A stretch of 64,000 nucleotides of DNA from Kushneria marisflavi. GTDB lineage: Bacteria; Pseudomonadota; Gammaproteobacteria; Pseudomonadales; Halomonadaceae. The DNA is taken from positions 620,001-684,000 of the forward strand of contig NZ_CP021358.1 in assembly GCF_002157205.1 (NCBI RefSeq). Reading direction: 5' to 3'. Positions 37,986-46,745 of this stretch are shown piece by piece; the first letter of the stretch is position 1; every line of letters begins with the position of its first letter. The notes beneath the pieces are model-generated. The model had not been told where the DNA came from. It worked only from the letters and a program-made list of their open reading frames with translations, and ran no database searches. The position numbers and the translations under genes are program-made.

Positions 37986-38967
37986 AGTTGCGCGTGTTTT
38001 TCTCGACCAGACCCGCCAGCGCTTCAATATGACCCTCGCGGTCATTGAGCGCTGGCACATAGTGATACTCTTCCCCGCCGGCCTCAACGAAATATTCGCG
38101 ATTCTCTACCTGAATCTCTTCAAGCGTCTCCAGACAGTCCGCTGCAAAGCCCGGACAGATGACATCAATGCCGGGCGTGGTTTTCACGTCCCAGTTCTTG
38201 AGCGTTTCGTCGGTATAGGGCTTGAGCCATTCCTCCCGACCAAAACGTGACTGGAAGGTCATGGTCCACTGACTGTCCTCAAGTCCCAGCTCGCGCGCCA
38301 GCGCCTCACTGGTAGCGCGACAGTGTTTCGGGTAGGGATCACCTTCCTCGGCGTAACGCTTCGGGATGCCGTGCCAAGAGATCAACAGATGGTTCTGCTT
38401 GCCGCGCGTGGCCCAGTGTTCACGAACACTTTCGGCCAGCGCTGTAATGTAGCCGCGGTCGTCATGGTAATCGCGGATAAAGTGCATCTCGGGAATATCC
38501 GGACACGGCTTGAGCGCATCGGCCAGACGATCAAAGACGGCCGCCGTGGTAGAACGTGAATACTGCGGATAAAGCGGCAATACCACGATGCGATTGACGC
38601 CGGCACGACGAAAGCTCAGCCCGGCGCTTTCCATCGTGGGTCTGCCATAGGTCATGCCCAGCTCAACCGGGATGTCACAGCCATACTGCGCATCCAGATG
38701 TGCCTTGAGTGCGCGCTGTTGACGTCGGCCAATGGCCAACAACGGCGACCCCTCCTCTTCCCAGACGCTCGCATAGGCCTCGGCGACCCTTTTTGGACGC
38801 GTTCGCAACACGATGGCATTGAGAATGAACCACCAGAGCGGACGAGACACATCGATGACGCGACGATCCCACAAAAACTCCCCCAGATATCGCCGTACGG
38901 CAGAAGGTGTGGGCTCATCCGGGGTGCCAAGATTGGCCAGCAGTACGCCAAAGGGGGCCTGCGCCAT
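37978..38967 (-). CDS. hemH: Ferrochelatase HemH
   Basis: HemH inserts Fe2+ into protoporphyrin IX, the last step of protoheme synthesis. The ATG at 38967 (MAQAPFGVLLANLGTPDEPT) is chosen because AAGGAG lies seven bases upstream; an earlier in-frame start lacks it. The 329-residue protein has the catalytic His in LLISWHGIPKRY at about 187 and the conserved TFQSRFGREEWLKPYTDE at about 230. Neighbouring genes are mrp operon 2 and a divergent photolyase. Confidence 0.96.
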   Translation of the reverse strand: MAQAPFGVLLANLGTPDEPTPSAVRRYLGEFLWDRRVIDVSRPLWWFILNAIVLRTRPKRVAEAYASVWEEEGSPLLAIGRRQQRALKAHLDAQYGCDIPVELGMTYGRPTMESAGLSFRRAGVNRIVVLPLYPQYSRSTTAAVFDRLADALKPCPDIPEMHFIRDYHDDRGYITALAESVREHWATRGKQNHLLISWHGIPKRYAEEGDPYPKHCRATSEALARELGLEDSQWTMTFQSRFGREEWLKPYTDETLKNWDVKTTPGIDVICPGFAADCLETLEEIQVENREYFVEAGGEEYHYVPALNDREGHIEALAGLVEKNTRNWR

Positions 38968-39105
38968 GTCTATACTCCTTGCAGTAACCAGAGGGGATTG
39001 ATTACACAAACCCTCAAAATGATCAATTTTAATGAAATTATTCTATCAGCGCCGCTCAAGCCGCGTTGATGAAATGTCCCTATTCGTTACATGCAGGAAG
39101 TGTAA

Positions 39106-40674
39106 ATGTCTCGACCGCTGATCGTAATCCTTGGGGATCAACTGACCGAGGATCTTCCCGTGCTGACAGGCGCACCGGACAATGCCGTGGTAGCCCTGTT
39201 CGAAGTAGAAGAGGAAGGCCGCTATGTGCCTCATCATCCGCAAAAAATCGCCTTTCTCTTCTCTGCCATGCGCCATTTTGCACAAGCGCTTCGCCAGAAG
39301 GGACATCAGGTGCACTACACCTGTCTGGATGATAACGACAATACGCAGGATCTGATCAGTGAGGCCGAACGCGTGGCCACACTTTATGACTGCGATGACA
39401 TCCGGGTGACCTCTCCCGGCGAATGGCGCCTGTTTGATCGCATACAGAAAAGACGAAGCAACACCCCGACCTGGTACATGGTGACTGATGATCGCTTCTT
39501 CTGCTCTCAGGAAGAGTTTAACCAGTGGGCTCAGGGCCGCCAGCGATTTCGTATGGAGCACTTCTATCGCTGGATGCGTCGCGAAACCGGGCTATTGATG
39601 GATGAGCAGAACAATCCGCAGGGAGAGCGGTGGAATTTCGATCAGGACAATCGAAAGCCGCTGCCCAGAGACATCCATCCACCCGAGCCGCCTCAGCATC
39701 AGCCGGACCAGATGACCCGTGAGGTCATGGCGCTGGTCGAGACACATTTCGGCGATCACTTTGGCACGCTTGAAGGGTTCAACTGGCCCGTCACGAGGCG
39801 TCAGGCCCTCAATGATCTGAACCATTTCATCAAACACGCCCTGCCCTTTTTTGGCGATTATCAGGACGCCATCAGCGACCAGCACCCTTTTTTGTATCAT
39901 GCGCGGCTTTCCGGTGCGCTCAATGCCGGGCTACTCAGGCCGCTGGAGGTCTGTCAGGCGGCAGAAAACGCCTGGCGTGATGGCAGTGTCCCACTCAACT
40001 GCACAGAAGGCTTCATTCGACAGATTCTGGGGTGGCGCGAATATGTGCGCGGTATCTACTGGCTGAATATGCCGGGTTACAAGCAGCGCAATGATCTCAA
40101 GGCCGACCGGAATCTACCCGCTTTCTACTGGACCGGCGACACTGACATGCGCTGTCTGAGACGCGCCATCGAAATGACCCGGGATCATGCCTATGCCCAT
40201 CATATTCAGCGGCTGATGGTCACCGGCAATTTCGCCCTGCTCTGCGGCGTGCGCCCGGAAGCGCTGTGCGACTGGTACCTCGCGGTCTACATCGATGCCT
40301 ATGAATGGGTGGAGCTGCCCAACACGTTGGGTATGGTGCTGTATGCCGATGGCGGCTACCTCGGCTCAAAGCCCTACTGTGCCTCGGGCAAATATATCGA
40401 CCGTATGTCGGACCACTGCCAGCAGTGTCGTTTTGATGTCAAAAAAAGCATCGGTGAGGATGCCTGCCCCTTCAACAGCCTGTACTGGTACTTTCTGGAG
40501 CGTCATGAAAAACAGCTGGCCGGCAACCAGCGGATGAAGCTTATTTATGGCTCGCTTAATAAAATGAGCAGCGACAAACGCGAAGCCCTGCGCGAGCAGG
40601 CCATTCGTTTTCTGGATCAGCTGGATTATGAACCGGCCTATGGACAGGGGGATCATCTGGCCGGGTATCGTTAG
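39106..40674 (+). CDS. Iron-sulfur bacterial cryptochrome/(6-4) photolyase (FeS-BCP/CryPro type)
   Basis: A 522-residue photolyase/cryptochrome homologue of the PhrB-like FeS-BCP class. The N-terminal lumazine-binding fold starts MSRPLIVILGDQLTEDLPVL. The FAD-binding helical domain includes EGFIRQILGWREYVRGIYW at about 305 and HHIQRLMVTGNFALL at about 365. Cysteines for the [4Fe-4S] cluster fit the pattern ALLCGV (about 380), DHCQQC (about 441-444) and EDACPF (about 457), matching the known four-Cys arrangement. Members repair (6-4) photoproducts or act as light sensors. AGGAAG precedes the start. Divergent from hemH. Confidence 0.9.
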   Translation: MSRPLIVILGDQLTEDLPVLTGAPDNAVVALFEVEEEGRYVPHHPQKIAFLFSAMRHFAQALRQKGHQVHYTCLDDNDNTQDLISEAERVATLYDCDDIRVTSPGEWRLFDRIQKRRSNTPTWYMVTDDRFFCSQEEFNQWAQGRQRFRMEHFYRWMRRETGLLMDEQNNPQGERWNFDQDNRKPLPRDIHPPEPPQHQPDQMTREVMALVETHFGDHFGTLEGFNWPVTRRQALNDLNHFIKHALPFFGDYQDAISDQHPFLYHARLSGALNAGLLRPLEVCQAAENAWRDGSVPLNCTEGFIRQILGWREYVRGIYWLNMPGYKQRNDLKADRNLPAFYWTGDTDMRCLRRAIEMTRDHAYAHHIQRLMVTGNFALLCGVRPEALCDWYLAVYIDAYEWVELPNTLGMVLYADGGYLGSKPYCASGKYIDRMSDHCQQCRFDVKKSIGEDACPFNSLYWYFLERHEKQLAGNQRMKLIYGSLNKMSSDKREALREQAIRFLDQLDYEPAYGQGDHLAGYR

Positions 40675-40715
40675 AATACCGGCAGGAGCAGCGGTTGAGT
40701 CATCCCCCATGAAAA

Positions 40716-40735
40716 GCGCCGGCAAAAGCCGGCGC
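40716..40735 (-). terminator. Terminator of the 100-residue gene (also at the photolyase 3' end)
   Basis: A perfect 8-bp stem GCGCCGGC/GCCGGCGC with an AAAA loop on the plus strand is followed by TTTT on the minus strand. It lies between convergent genes and best serves the minus-strand gene that ends at 40806. Confidence 0.65.
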
Positions 40736-40805
40736 GAGGTCATTCAATTACAAGATCAGGTTTTGGTGTTTTTAACGGCATGCGCCCCAATCGAATTCGC
40801 AATCA

Positions 40806-41108
40806 TCAGATCGCAATGGCCAGCTCGGGCAGGCTGCCCAGCTGTACCAGGCGGCGCGAGCTATCACTGCCGTCTTCTTCACTCTGACGCACGATCCAAG
40901 CATGGCGGATACCGGCGACCATCAGTTGATCAATGGCTTCATCGATCGAGCGGAACAGACAGGGCTTGCCACGACGGCTGAGCTTTTGTCGGTCACCGCT
41001 GAGGGTTTCGCATTCAATCTGGTAGATGTGGCTAAGCGTATTGCGTACGACGCGCACTTCCATTTCATGATGGTGTGACGCGGCATTTTCTAATTGATGT
41101 AATTCCAT
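40806..41108 (-). CDS. Small conserved protein, DUF6482-like
   Basis: A 100-residue protein starting MELHQLENAASHHHEMEVRV with GGGAGG eight bases before the ATG. The middle has a basic stretch SGDRQKLSRRGKPCLFRS and a pattern SIDEAIDQLMVAGIRHAWIV like the small DUF6482 proteins common in Halomonas and Pseudomonas. No membrane helix or signal peptide is visible. Function is unknown. It stands alone between the photolyase and the NRPS unit. Confidence 0.65.
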   Translation of the reverse strand: MELHQLENAASHHHEMEVRVVRNTLSHIYQIECETLSGDRQKLSRRGKPCLFRSIDEAIDQLMVAGIRHAWIVRQSEEDGSDSSRRLVQLGSLPELAIAI

Positions 41109-41251
41109 GTAACCCTCCCTGGGCTATCTTCTCATCGCTCGCTCGGCGATGGTCATCTCTATGTCTTTTCTATCAGTTGTCGAAAGAGTAGCAATGCCGG
41201 ATGACAATTCCGTGTCAGCGCCAGCACTGCCTTTCCAGTGTTGTCTTGATG

Positions 41252-42181
41252 CTACGTTACCGGGCCCTTTTGTACGTCGCTTCGATAACGCGTCAGACCA
41301 TCATCAAAAATGGCCCTTTGCGGCGCTGTCATCAGGCGTCGAGCACGTGCAATGTGGGTTTCACCCAGACGTTGCAGTCGTGCCACGATCGTGGCGAGCC
41401 AGGTCGTATCGGCAAAGAGTGCATCAGGCAGCGCAATCCGGCGCTCGAGGTCACCGAGGTACCAGATATGGTCGATCATGGCAGGGCCGCTCGAGAACTC
41501 GGAAGCGGCAGGTAACATTAGACCATTATGACGTACATCAAGGAAAAGGTGATCGCCTGAAAAGACGCCCTTTTCCCCATGATAGGGATGAATCAGCTCG
41601 ATAATCCCTGGGTAACGCTTAACGAGTCGTTCTGCCAGCGGCTCGTAGGACGCATCAGGCAGTGAATGATGCGTCAGGTGGCGCAGTCCGAAGACCAGCA
41701 CGGCGCGCCGCCCTCGCTCGAGAACTTCCTGCTCGACACGTTCAGCATAGGCGCCTTCACGCTGCTCATGCCAGCGGACAAAACCCTCGGCATCCAGTGT
41801 TTCCCAATCTATGGCAGGCTCCGCCAGTATCACCCGAACACGATATCTGGAAGCACGCTTGAGATTGGCAGCACGGAGACGCCTGAAAAAATCAGCGTAG
41901 ACCGGCGGGCTCCACAGCAGAAAATAGAGGGTGTCCTGCCAGACAGCTTCGAGCCCGGTATCATCCATGTCCTCACCGCCGATGTAGCGGTCAAGCCATG
42001 CCTGGTGACGGGCACTCCCAAATTCGACAACGATATCGTCAAACGTTCCCTCAAGTGCCGGATTTTCCAGCAGCGCGGTGATGGCTTCCATCACCGCCGG
42101 ACACCAGTGAATCTCTCCAAGCCCGATCAGCGCGCGCCGCCGAAAGAGATCAACCATGAGGGTCTCGGCGCGAGATGCCAT
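41252..42181 (-). CDS. EreA/ChaN-like (TIKI-superfamily-like) protein coupled to the NRPS
   Basis: A 309-residue soluble protein without signal peptide. The segments LIGLGEIHWCPAVMEAI (about 18-34), DIVVEFGSARHQAW (about 48) and LVFGLRHLTHH (about 162) resemble the GExH, E and H positions of the erythromycin-esterase/ChaN/TIKI fold, in which such residues form the active or ligand site. The ATG at 42181 shares its A with the TAA of the NRPS gene (TAATG), so translation is coupled to it. Family members are hydrolases or haem-binding proteins; here the role is unknown. Placement suggests release, hydrolysis or handling of the NRPS product. The call is by motif only. Confidence 0.55.
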   Translation of the reverse strand: MASRAETLMVDLFRRRALIGLGEIHWCPAVMEAITALLENPALEGTFDDIVVEFGSARHQAWLDRYIGGEDMDDTGLEAVWQDTLYFLLWSPPVYADFFRRLRAANLKRASRYRVRVILAEPAIDWETLDAEGFVRWHEQREGAYAERVEQEVLERGRRAVLVFGLRHLTHHSLPDASYEPLAERLVKRYPGIIELIHPYHGEKGVFSGDHLFLDVRHNGLMLPAASEFSSGPAMIDHIWYLGDLERRIALPDALFADTTWLATIVARLQRLGETHIARARRLMTAPQRAIFDDGLTRYRSDVQKGPVT

Positions 42182-45100
42182 TACGACACGCCGTCGCAAC
42201 AGGTCGTTCGGGGCTCAAGAACCGCCATCAAATGCTGTGCGATCGTGGTCAGATGCTTCTGGTGCATCAGCTCCGGGTGCGTGGCCGGCAGATCCAGATT
42301 GATGATGCGCCCGCCGACATAGGGCTGCCAGGCGCGGCGGTCGAGCCAGTCCTCTTCACGGGGCGTGGCCGCCGTGAAGAAATGCATGTCACCGCGATAG
42401 ACGAGATGATGGGTTTCTCGCACCAGACGGCTGTTGTTGATCACCACATCCACCAGGGCATCCAGCGTCTGTGACGACAGCTGACCAAGCGCACTGCCTT
42501 CGCGCTGCAGCAGGGCAATGACCTGCGCCCGACGCGATCCGGTATTGTCGACAAGCGCTGTATCGGTAAGCCCTGCAATACGCAGCAGCGCCTCCAGGGC
42601 CATGCCTTCATCCGGTGGCGTCATGTCTCGCCAGAGATCAGCCGGATAGGCATCCAGTAGCGCCAGCATGCCCACTTTTTCACCGTCGCTTTCCAGTAGT
42701 GCCGCCATGGTATGTGCGATCATCCCGCCCACCGACCAACCCAGCAAATGATAGGGCCCTTGAGGCTGAATACGACGTATCTGTGCGATGTAATCGCGCG
42801 CCATCTCTTCCATCGTCTCCGGACGTCGAGCGTCGGGCAAAAGCCCACGCGCCTGCAAACCGTACAGGGGATATCGTGAAGGCAGCGTGCGTGCCAGCCC
42901 CGCATAGCACCAGGCCAAGCCGCCCGCCGGATGGATGCAAAAGACCGGTGACGCCTCGCCACTTTCTCTCAGCGGCAGAATGACATCCAGCCCACCTGCC
43001 GCGGCCTCCTCCATATTGAGCGCATCCAGCGCCTCAATGGTAGAGGCCTCGAAAAGCGTGGCAATGGTGAAATTTGACCCCAGCGCCTCATTAATGCGGC
43101 GTATCAACTGCAGTGCGTTTAACGAGTTGCCGCCAAGATCGAAAAAGTTATCCCGAATGCTGACTCGTTCAAGCCCGAGCACCTCGGCAAAAAGATCGGC
43201 CATGATCTGTTGGCGAGGCGTCCCCGGTGCCATGCCCTCCTCTCCGGCCCCGGGCGCCGGCAGAGCCCGACGATCCAGCTTGCCGTTGGGGCTCAGTGGC
43301 AGCGCCTCAAGCTCAATGATGACACCGGGCACCATATAATCCGGCAGCGCGCGCGACAGGTGGCGCTTGAGCGCGTCCAGCGATGGCTCGCGGCTCTCCT
43401 GAACAATGACGTAGCCTACCAGTCGAGCGCTGTGACCACTGCCATGGACACTGACCACAGCGTGCGCCACCCCGTCAAAGGCAAGCATGACGGACTCGAT
43501 TTCGCCGAGCTCCAGGCGCTGGCCGCGCAGTTTGACCTGATGATCAATGCGCCCGAGATATTCGAGCACACCGTCAAAGCGCCAGCGCGCCAGATCACCG
43601 GTGCGATACAGTCTCGAATCGCTCTCCAGCGCCGGGCAGTCAATAAAGCGCTCTTCGGTCAGTTCCGGTTGACCCAGATACCCACGTGCCAGATTGCGCC
43701 CGGCAATATAGAGCTCTCCCGGCATCCCGACCGGCACCGGCTGTAAACCGGCATCCAGCACATGCAAACGCGTGTTCCAGATGGGCGCCCCGATAGGCAC
43801 GCTACTGTCGGTGTCCGCAACGTGGCACTGCCAGGCACTGACATCGACGGCAGCTTCGGTGGGGCCATACAGATTGTGCAGCGCCACCGCGGGCAGGCGC
43901 GTCAGAAAACGATGCTCCAGCTCACGTGAGAGCGCCTCACCGCTGACAAAGACCTGACGCAGGGCGGTCATGCGCTCAACGTCCTGATCGCTCAGCTCAT
44001 CGAGGAGAATATCGAGCATTGAGGGCACAAAGTGCAGCGTGGTAATCGCCTCATCAATGATGGTATCAATGAGATAGCGAGGATCACGGTGACCACCCTC
44101 GCGTGCCATGACCAGCGCCGCACCGCTGATCATGGGCCACAGGAATTCCCATACCGACACATCAAAGCCGTTGGGGGTTTTTTGAAGCACCCGATCCCCC
44201 TCTCCCAGCGCGTAGCGCCCCTGCATCCAGAGAATGCGATTGACGATGGCGTGATGCTCAACCAGTACACCCTTGGGCTTGCCGGTCGAGCCGGAGGTGA
44301 AAAGAATGTAAGCACCGAGACCGGCATCGCGCTGTGCAGCGCTCCCGGGGGTCAGCGTTCGACACTTATCGGCATCTGCCAACGTCAGGACCTGCACGAC
44401 GTCCGATGAGAAGCGCACACGCTGTACCTCATCGATCAGAATCAATCGCGGCGTGGCGCGCGTGATGATGTCCATCAGACGCGCATCGGGATATTCCAGC
44501 GGCAGAGGCAGCCAGGCCGCCCCCACATGATGAATGGCCAGTAGTGCCACCTGCATTTCCAGCGAACGAGGCAGTGCCACTCCGACAGCGTCACCGGGAC
44601 ATACGCCCTGCTCGATCAGCGAATTCGCCAGCGCCTGCACCTGACGCCCCAGCGACTGGTAATCCAGTGCCACGCCACCTGCCACCAGCGCTGTCGCACC
44701 GGGTGTTTTACAAGCCTGGCGCTCAAACAGCGTTGCCATGTGGGTCGTTTCCACAGGGTGGTCGGTGGCGTTGAAGCGAGCCAGCGCCTGATGGTCTTGT
44801 GGGGTGGCCAGCATCAGCTCGCCCACAGGGGTTTCGGGGGCAGCCATGAACGTTAACAACCACTGTGCCAGCCGCGCGAGATGCCACTCAAGCTCGCTCT
44901 CGTTATAAAGCGCCGGATTCCCATCCAGTGCCAGGCGCATGGCCTCGCTGTCACCACCGAGATACACCGAAAAGACCAGATCATCGACAGGTCCTGCCAC
45001 CAGGTGATGCCTGTACACCTGGCTTTGCGGCCACTGACCGCTTGAATCGAAGGGCAGGACATTGACGTGCATACCCAGCAGCGGGCGCCGGCCGGGCCGG

Positions 45101-46113
45101 CGTCCCAGATCGCGCAGCAGCCATTCATGGCGATAGCGCTGATGGCGCCGCAGGGTATTCAAGGACTGTGCCGCGGACTGACACCACTCAATGGGTGCGG
45201 CGCTGAAGTCATCCATCAGACGCAGCGGCAGCATGTTAACCTGGGTCATGGGCGTGCGAAGCGCCGCACCCTGCATGCGCCCCATCATGGGAACGCCCAG
45301 TGTGACATCGGGCCGCTGACACATGCGCGCATACCAGGCCCCACTGGCGGCCAGAATAGCTTCGGCCAGCCCCTGGCGCTGCTCGACACACCGCTCATGA
45401 AACTGCCGACTCTGCGCCTGGTCCAGCGTCATTTCGCAGCGCAGGGCATGAGGCTGCGCCGGTGCAAATCGTCCCGAGGGAGAAACAGGTTCAGGGTCAT
45501 CGCCAAAGATGCCCTGCCAGTGCGTCCGGTCCTGCTCAAGCGCCCTGCCTTCAAGATAGCGCTGCTCTTCTTCGATAACGCGCTCGATACTGCCATACCA
45601 GGCCGGTTTGACCGCCTCTTCCTTGCCCAGTGCGATATAGTGCTCGGCAGCGCGCTGCTGGATCAGTCCATAGGCCCAGGCATCGGCGGCCACATGATGC
45701 ATGTTGAGCCACCAGAGCACATGATCATCCGCCAGTCGCCAGATGGCCTGACGATAAAGTGGGCCCTTTTCCAGCGCAAAGGGGGCCTCACGACGCTCGG
45801 ACATCTGCTGCCAGGCCCGTTCGCGGGCATCTTTCCTGCCGCGCAGATCAATGATCTCCACGTCTTTTGCCTGTCTGATACCGCTGGCTGCAAGTCTTGC
45901 CGGGCCACTGTCGGTGACCACAAAGCCTTCAAACAGACCATCGGCCTCGTTGATGGCCATTGAGGCGGCCTGTGCCAGCCTGTTGACATTCATATTGCCG
46001 GTGAACTCGAGACACTGTGCAGTGGAATATCCTCCCTGACAGGAACTGCTCTGCTGGCCGTACCAGATACCAGCCTGGGCGCCGCTGACGGGAAGAAAAT
46101 CGGCCTGACTCAT
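42181..46113 (-). CDS. Single-module NRPS, C-A-T-TE, serine-specific (EntF-like)
   Basis: A 1310-residue synthetase with the EntF domain order. The condensation domain (about 1-440) has HHVAAD at 139-144, with the usual following Gly replaced by Ala. The adenylation domain (about 460-960) has FTSGSTGKPKGV near 600, FDVSVWEF near 653, HFVPSML, VFVSGEAL and NLYGPTEAAVDVS near 748. The pocket residues read D-V-W-H-F-S-L-V-D plus the terminal Lys, the serine code of EntF. A carrier domain follows with FFDLGGNSL near 995, and a thioesterase with GWSVGG near 1126, LLDAYPAD and a C-terminal THPEL histidine. No DHB, EntB or EntD genes are in the window, so the acyl partner is unknown. A Fur box lies 120 bases upstream. 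Confidence 0.93.
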   Translation of the reverse strand: MSQADFLPVSGAQAGIWYGQQSSSCQGGYSTAQCLEFTGNMNVNRLAQAASMAINEADGLFEGFVVTDSGPARLAASGIRQAKDVEIIDLRGRKDARERAWQQMSERREAPFALEKGPLYRQAIWRLADDHVLWWLNMHHVAADAWAYGLIQQRAAEHYIALGKEEAVKPAWYGSIERVIEEEQRYLEGRALEQDRTHWQGIFGDDPEPVSPSGRFAPAQPHALRCEMTLDQAQSRQFHERCVEQRQGLAEAILAASGAWYARMCQRPDVTLGVPMMGRMQGAALRTPMTQVNMLPLRLMDDFSAAPIEWCQSAAQSLNTLRRHQRYRHEWLLRDLGRRPGRRPLLGMHVNVLPFDSSGQWPQSQVYRHHLVAGPVDDLVFSVYLGGDSEAMRLALDGNPALYNESELEWHLARLAQWLLTFMAAPETPVGELMLATPQDHQALARFNATDHPVETTHMATLFERQACKTPGATALVAGGVALDYQSLGRQVQALANSLIEQGVCPGDAVGVALPRSLEMQVALLAIHHVGAAWLPLPLEYPDARLMDIITRATPRLILIDEVQRVRFSSDVVQVLTLADADKCRTLTPGSAAQRDAGLGAYILFTSGSTGKPKGVLVEHHAIVNRILWMQGRYALGEGDRVLQKTPNGFDVSVWEFLWPMISGAALVMAREGGHRDPRYLIDTIIDEAITTLHFVPSMLDILLDELSDQDVERMTALRQVFVSGEALSRELEHRFLTRLPAVALHNLYGPTEAAVDVSAWQCHVADTDSSVPIGAPIWNTRLHVLDAGLQPVPVGMPGELYIAGRNLARGYLGQPELTEERFIDCPALESDSRLYRTGDLARWRFDGVLEYLGRIDHQVKLRGQRLELGEIESVMLAFDGVAHAVVSVHGSGHSARLVGYVIVQESREPSLDALKRHLSRALPDYMVPGVIIELEALPLSPNGKLDRRALPAPGAGEEGMAPGTPRQQIMADLFAEVLGLERVSIRDNFFDLGGNSLNALQLIRRINEALGSNFTIATLFEASTIEALDALNMEEAAAGGLDVILPLRESGEASPVFCIHPAGGLAWCYAGLARTLPSRYPLYGLQARGLLPDARRPETMEEMARDYIAQIRRIQPQGPYHLLGWSVGGMIAHTMAALLESDGEKVGMLALLDAYPADLWRDMTPPDEGMALEALLRIAGLTDTALVDNTGSRRAQVIALLQREGSALGQLSSQTLDALVDVVINNSRLVRETHHLVYRGDMHFFTAATPREEDWLDRRAWQPYVGGRIINLDLPATHPELMHQKHLTTIAQHLMAVLEPRTTCCDGVS

Positions 46114-46232
46114 GAGATCACCATCTTCTGCAATACCACCCCTGCGCGGGTTCTGAGGACGGCGTATCGACCGAACGAAAGAATCACTCGATCACTGACA
46201 CCGTTCAAACGAATAGGGGACTGAATTTAAAT

Positions 46233-46251
46233 AATAATGCTTCTCATTTCA
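46233..46251 (-). promoter_or_regulatory. Fur box upstream of the NRPS
   Basis: On the minus strand the 19-mer TGAAATGAGAAGCATTATT matches the Fur consensus (GATAATGATAATCATTATC) at 13 of 19 positions, including the core AATGA..A.CATTAT. It overlaps a plausible promoter with -35 TTGAAA (46252-46247) and an AT-rich -10 near 46225-46229. It lies 120 bases ahead of the NRPS start and supports iron repression of the NRPS and its coupled gene. Confidence 0.75.
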
Positions 46252-46297
46252 AATGAAATACCCGGTATTTCCCATTACGGCATTCAAAATGCAAAAC

Positions 46298-46323
46298 GGG
46301 ACCGGATGTTGCCATCCGGTCCC
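46298..46323 (-). terminator. Intrinsic terminator after the 98-residue gene
   Basis: A perfect 10-bp stem (GGGACCGGAT/ATCCGGTCCC) with a 6-nt loop is followed by TTTT on the minus strand. It separates the dnaB-side genes from the Fur-regulated NRPS promoter. Confidence 0.8.
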
Positions 46324-46362
46324 GCAGATCATCGACACGACGACCGACCACGGCCTCAGCGG

Positions 46363-46659
46363 CTATTCGCGATTGAAGGTCGCGGGGTCAATGGCGACCC
46401 CCAGCGAGCGACGATCGATCCAGCGCCCGGCCTTGGTCTCCTTGTAACGAAATACAACATAGTCGCCTATCGAGACATCCAGCTGGGCCTCTTCTACCTG
46501 GTAGGAGTAGACCTCGCCGTTCACGGTCAGGGTATGCCGGTAAAGATCCGGCATGCCCAGCCACTCCTTGAAGGGACCTTCGGTTTCGACGCTTTCAAGC
46601 GTACCGCGTGCTTCCAGTTTGGGTTGACGACGTCCGCCGCGACGGTATCCAGCCGGCAT
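46363..46659 (-). CDS. Small basic protein of unknown function downstream of dnaB
   Basis: A 98-residue protein. The ATG at 46659 is preferred because CAGGAG lies six bases ahead; 25 upstream codons are open but lack a ribosome site. The first 17 residues are basic (MPAGYRRGGRRQPKLEAR). The rest looks beta-rich and ordered (TVNGEVYSYQVEEAQLDV, GDYVVFRYKE), suggestive of a small barrel, but I do not recognise a family. It follows dnaB by 86 bases on the same strand. Confidence 0.7.
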   Translation of the reverse strand: MPAGYRRGGRRQPKLEARGTLESVETEGPFKEWLGMPDLYRHTLTVNGEVYSYQVEEAQLDVSIGDYVVFRYKETKAGRWIDRRSLGVAIDPATFNRE

Positions 46660-46745
46660 ATTGACTCCTGTCAGGCTTATCAGGAAAAAGGGAAATGACG
46701 CCAATGGCGTCGTCTCATGGGTCTTTGGGCGCATAGGGACGCCAG

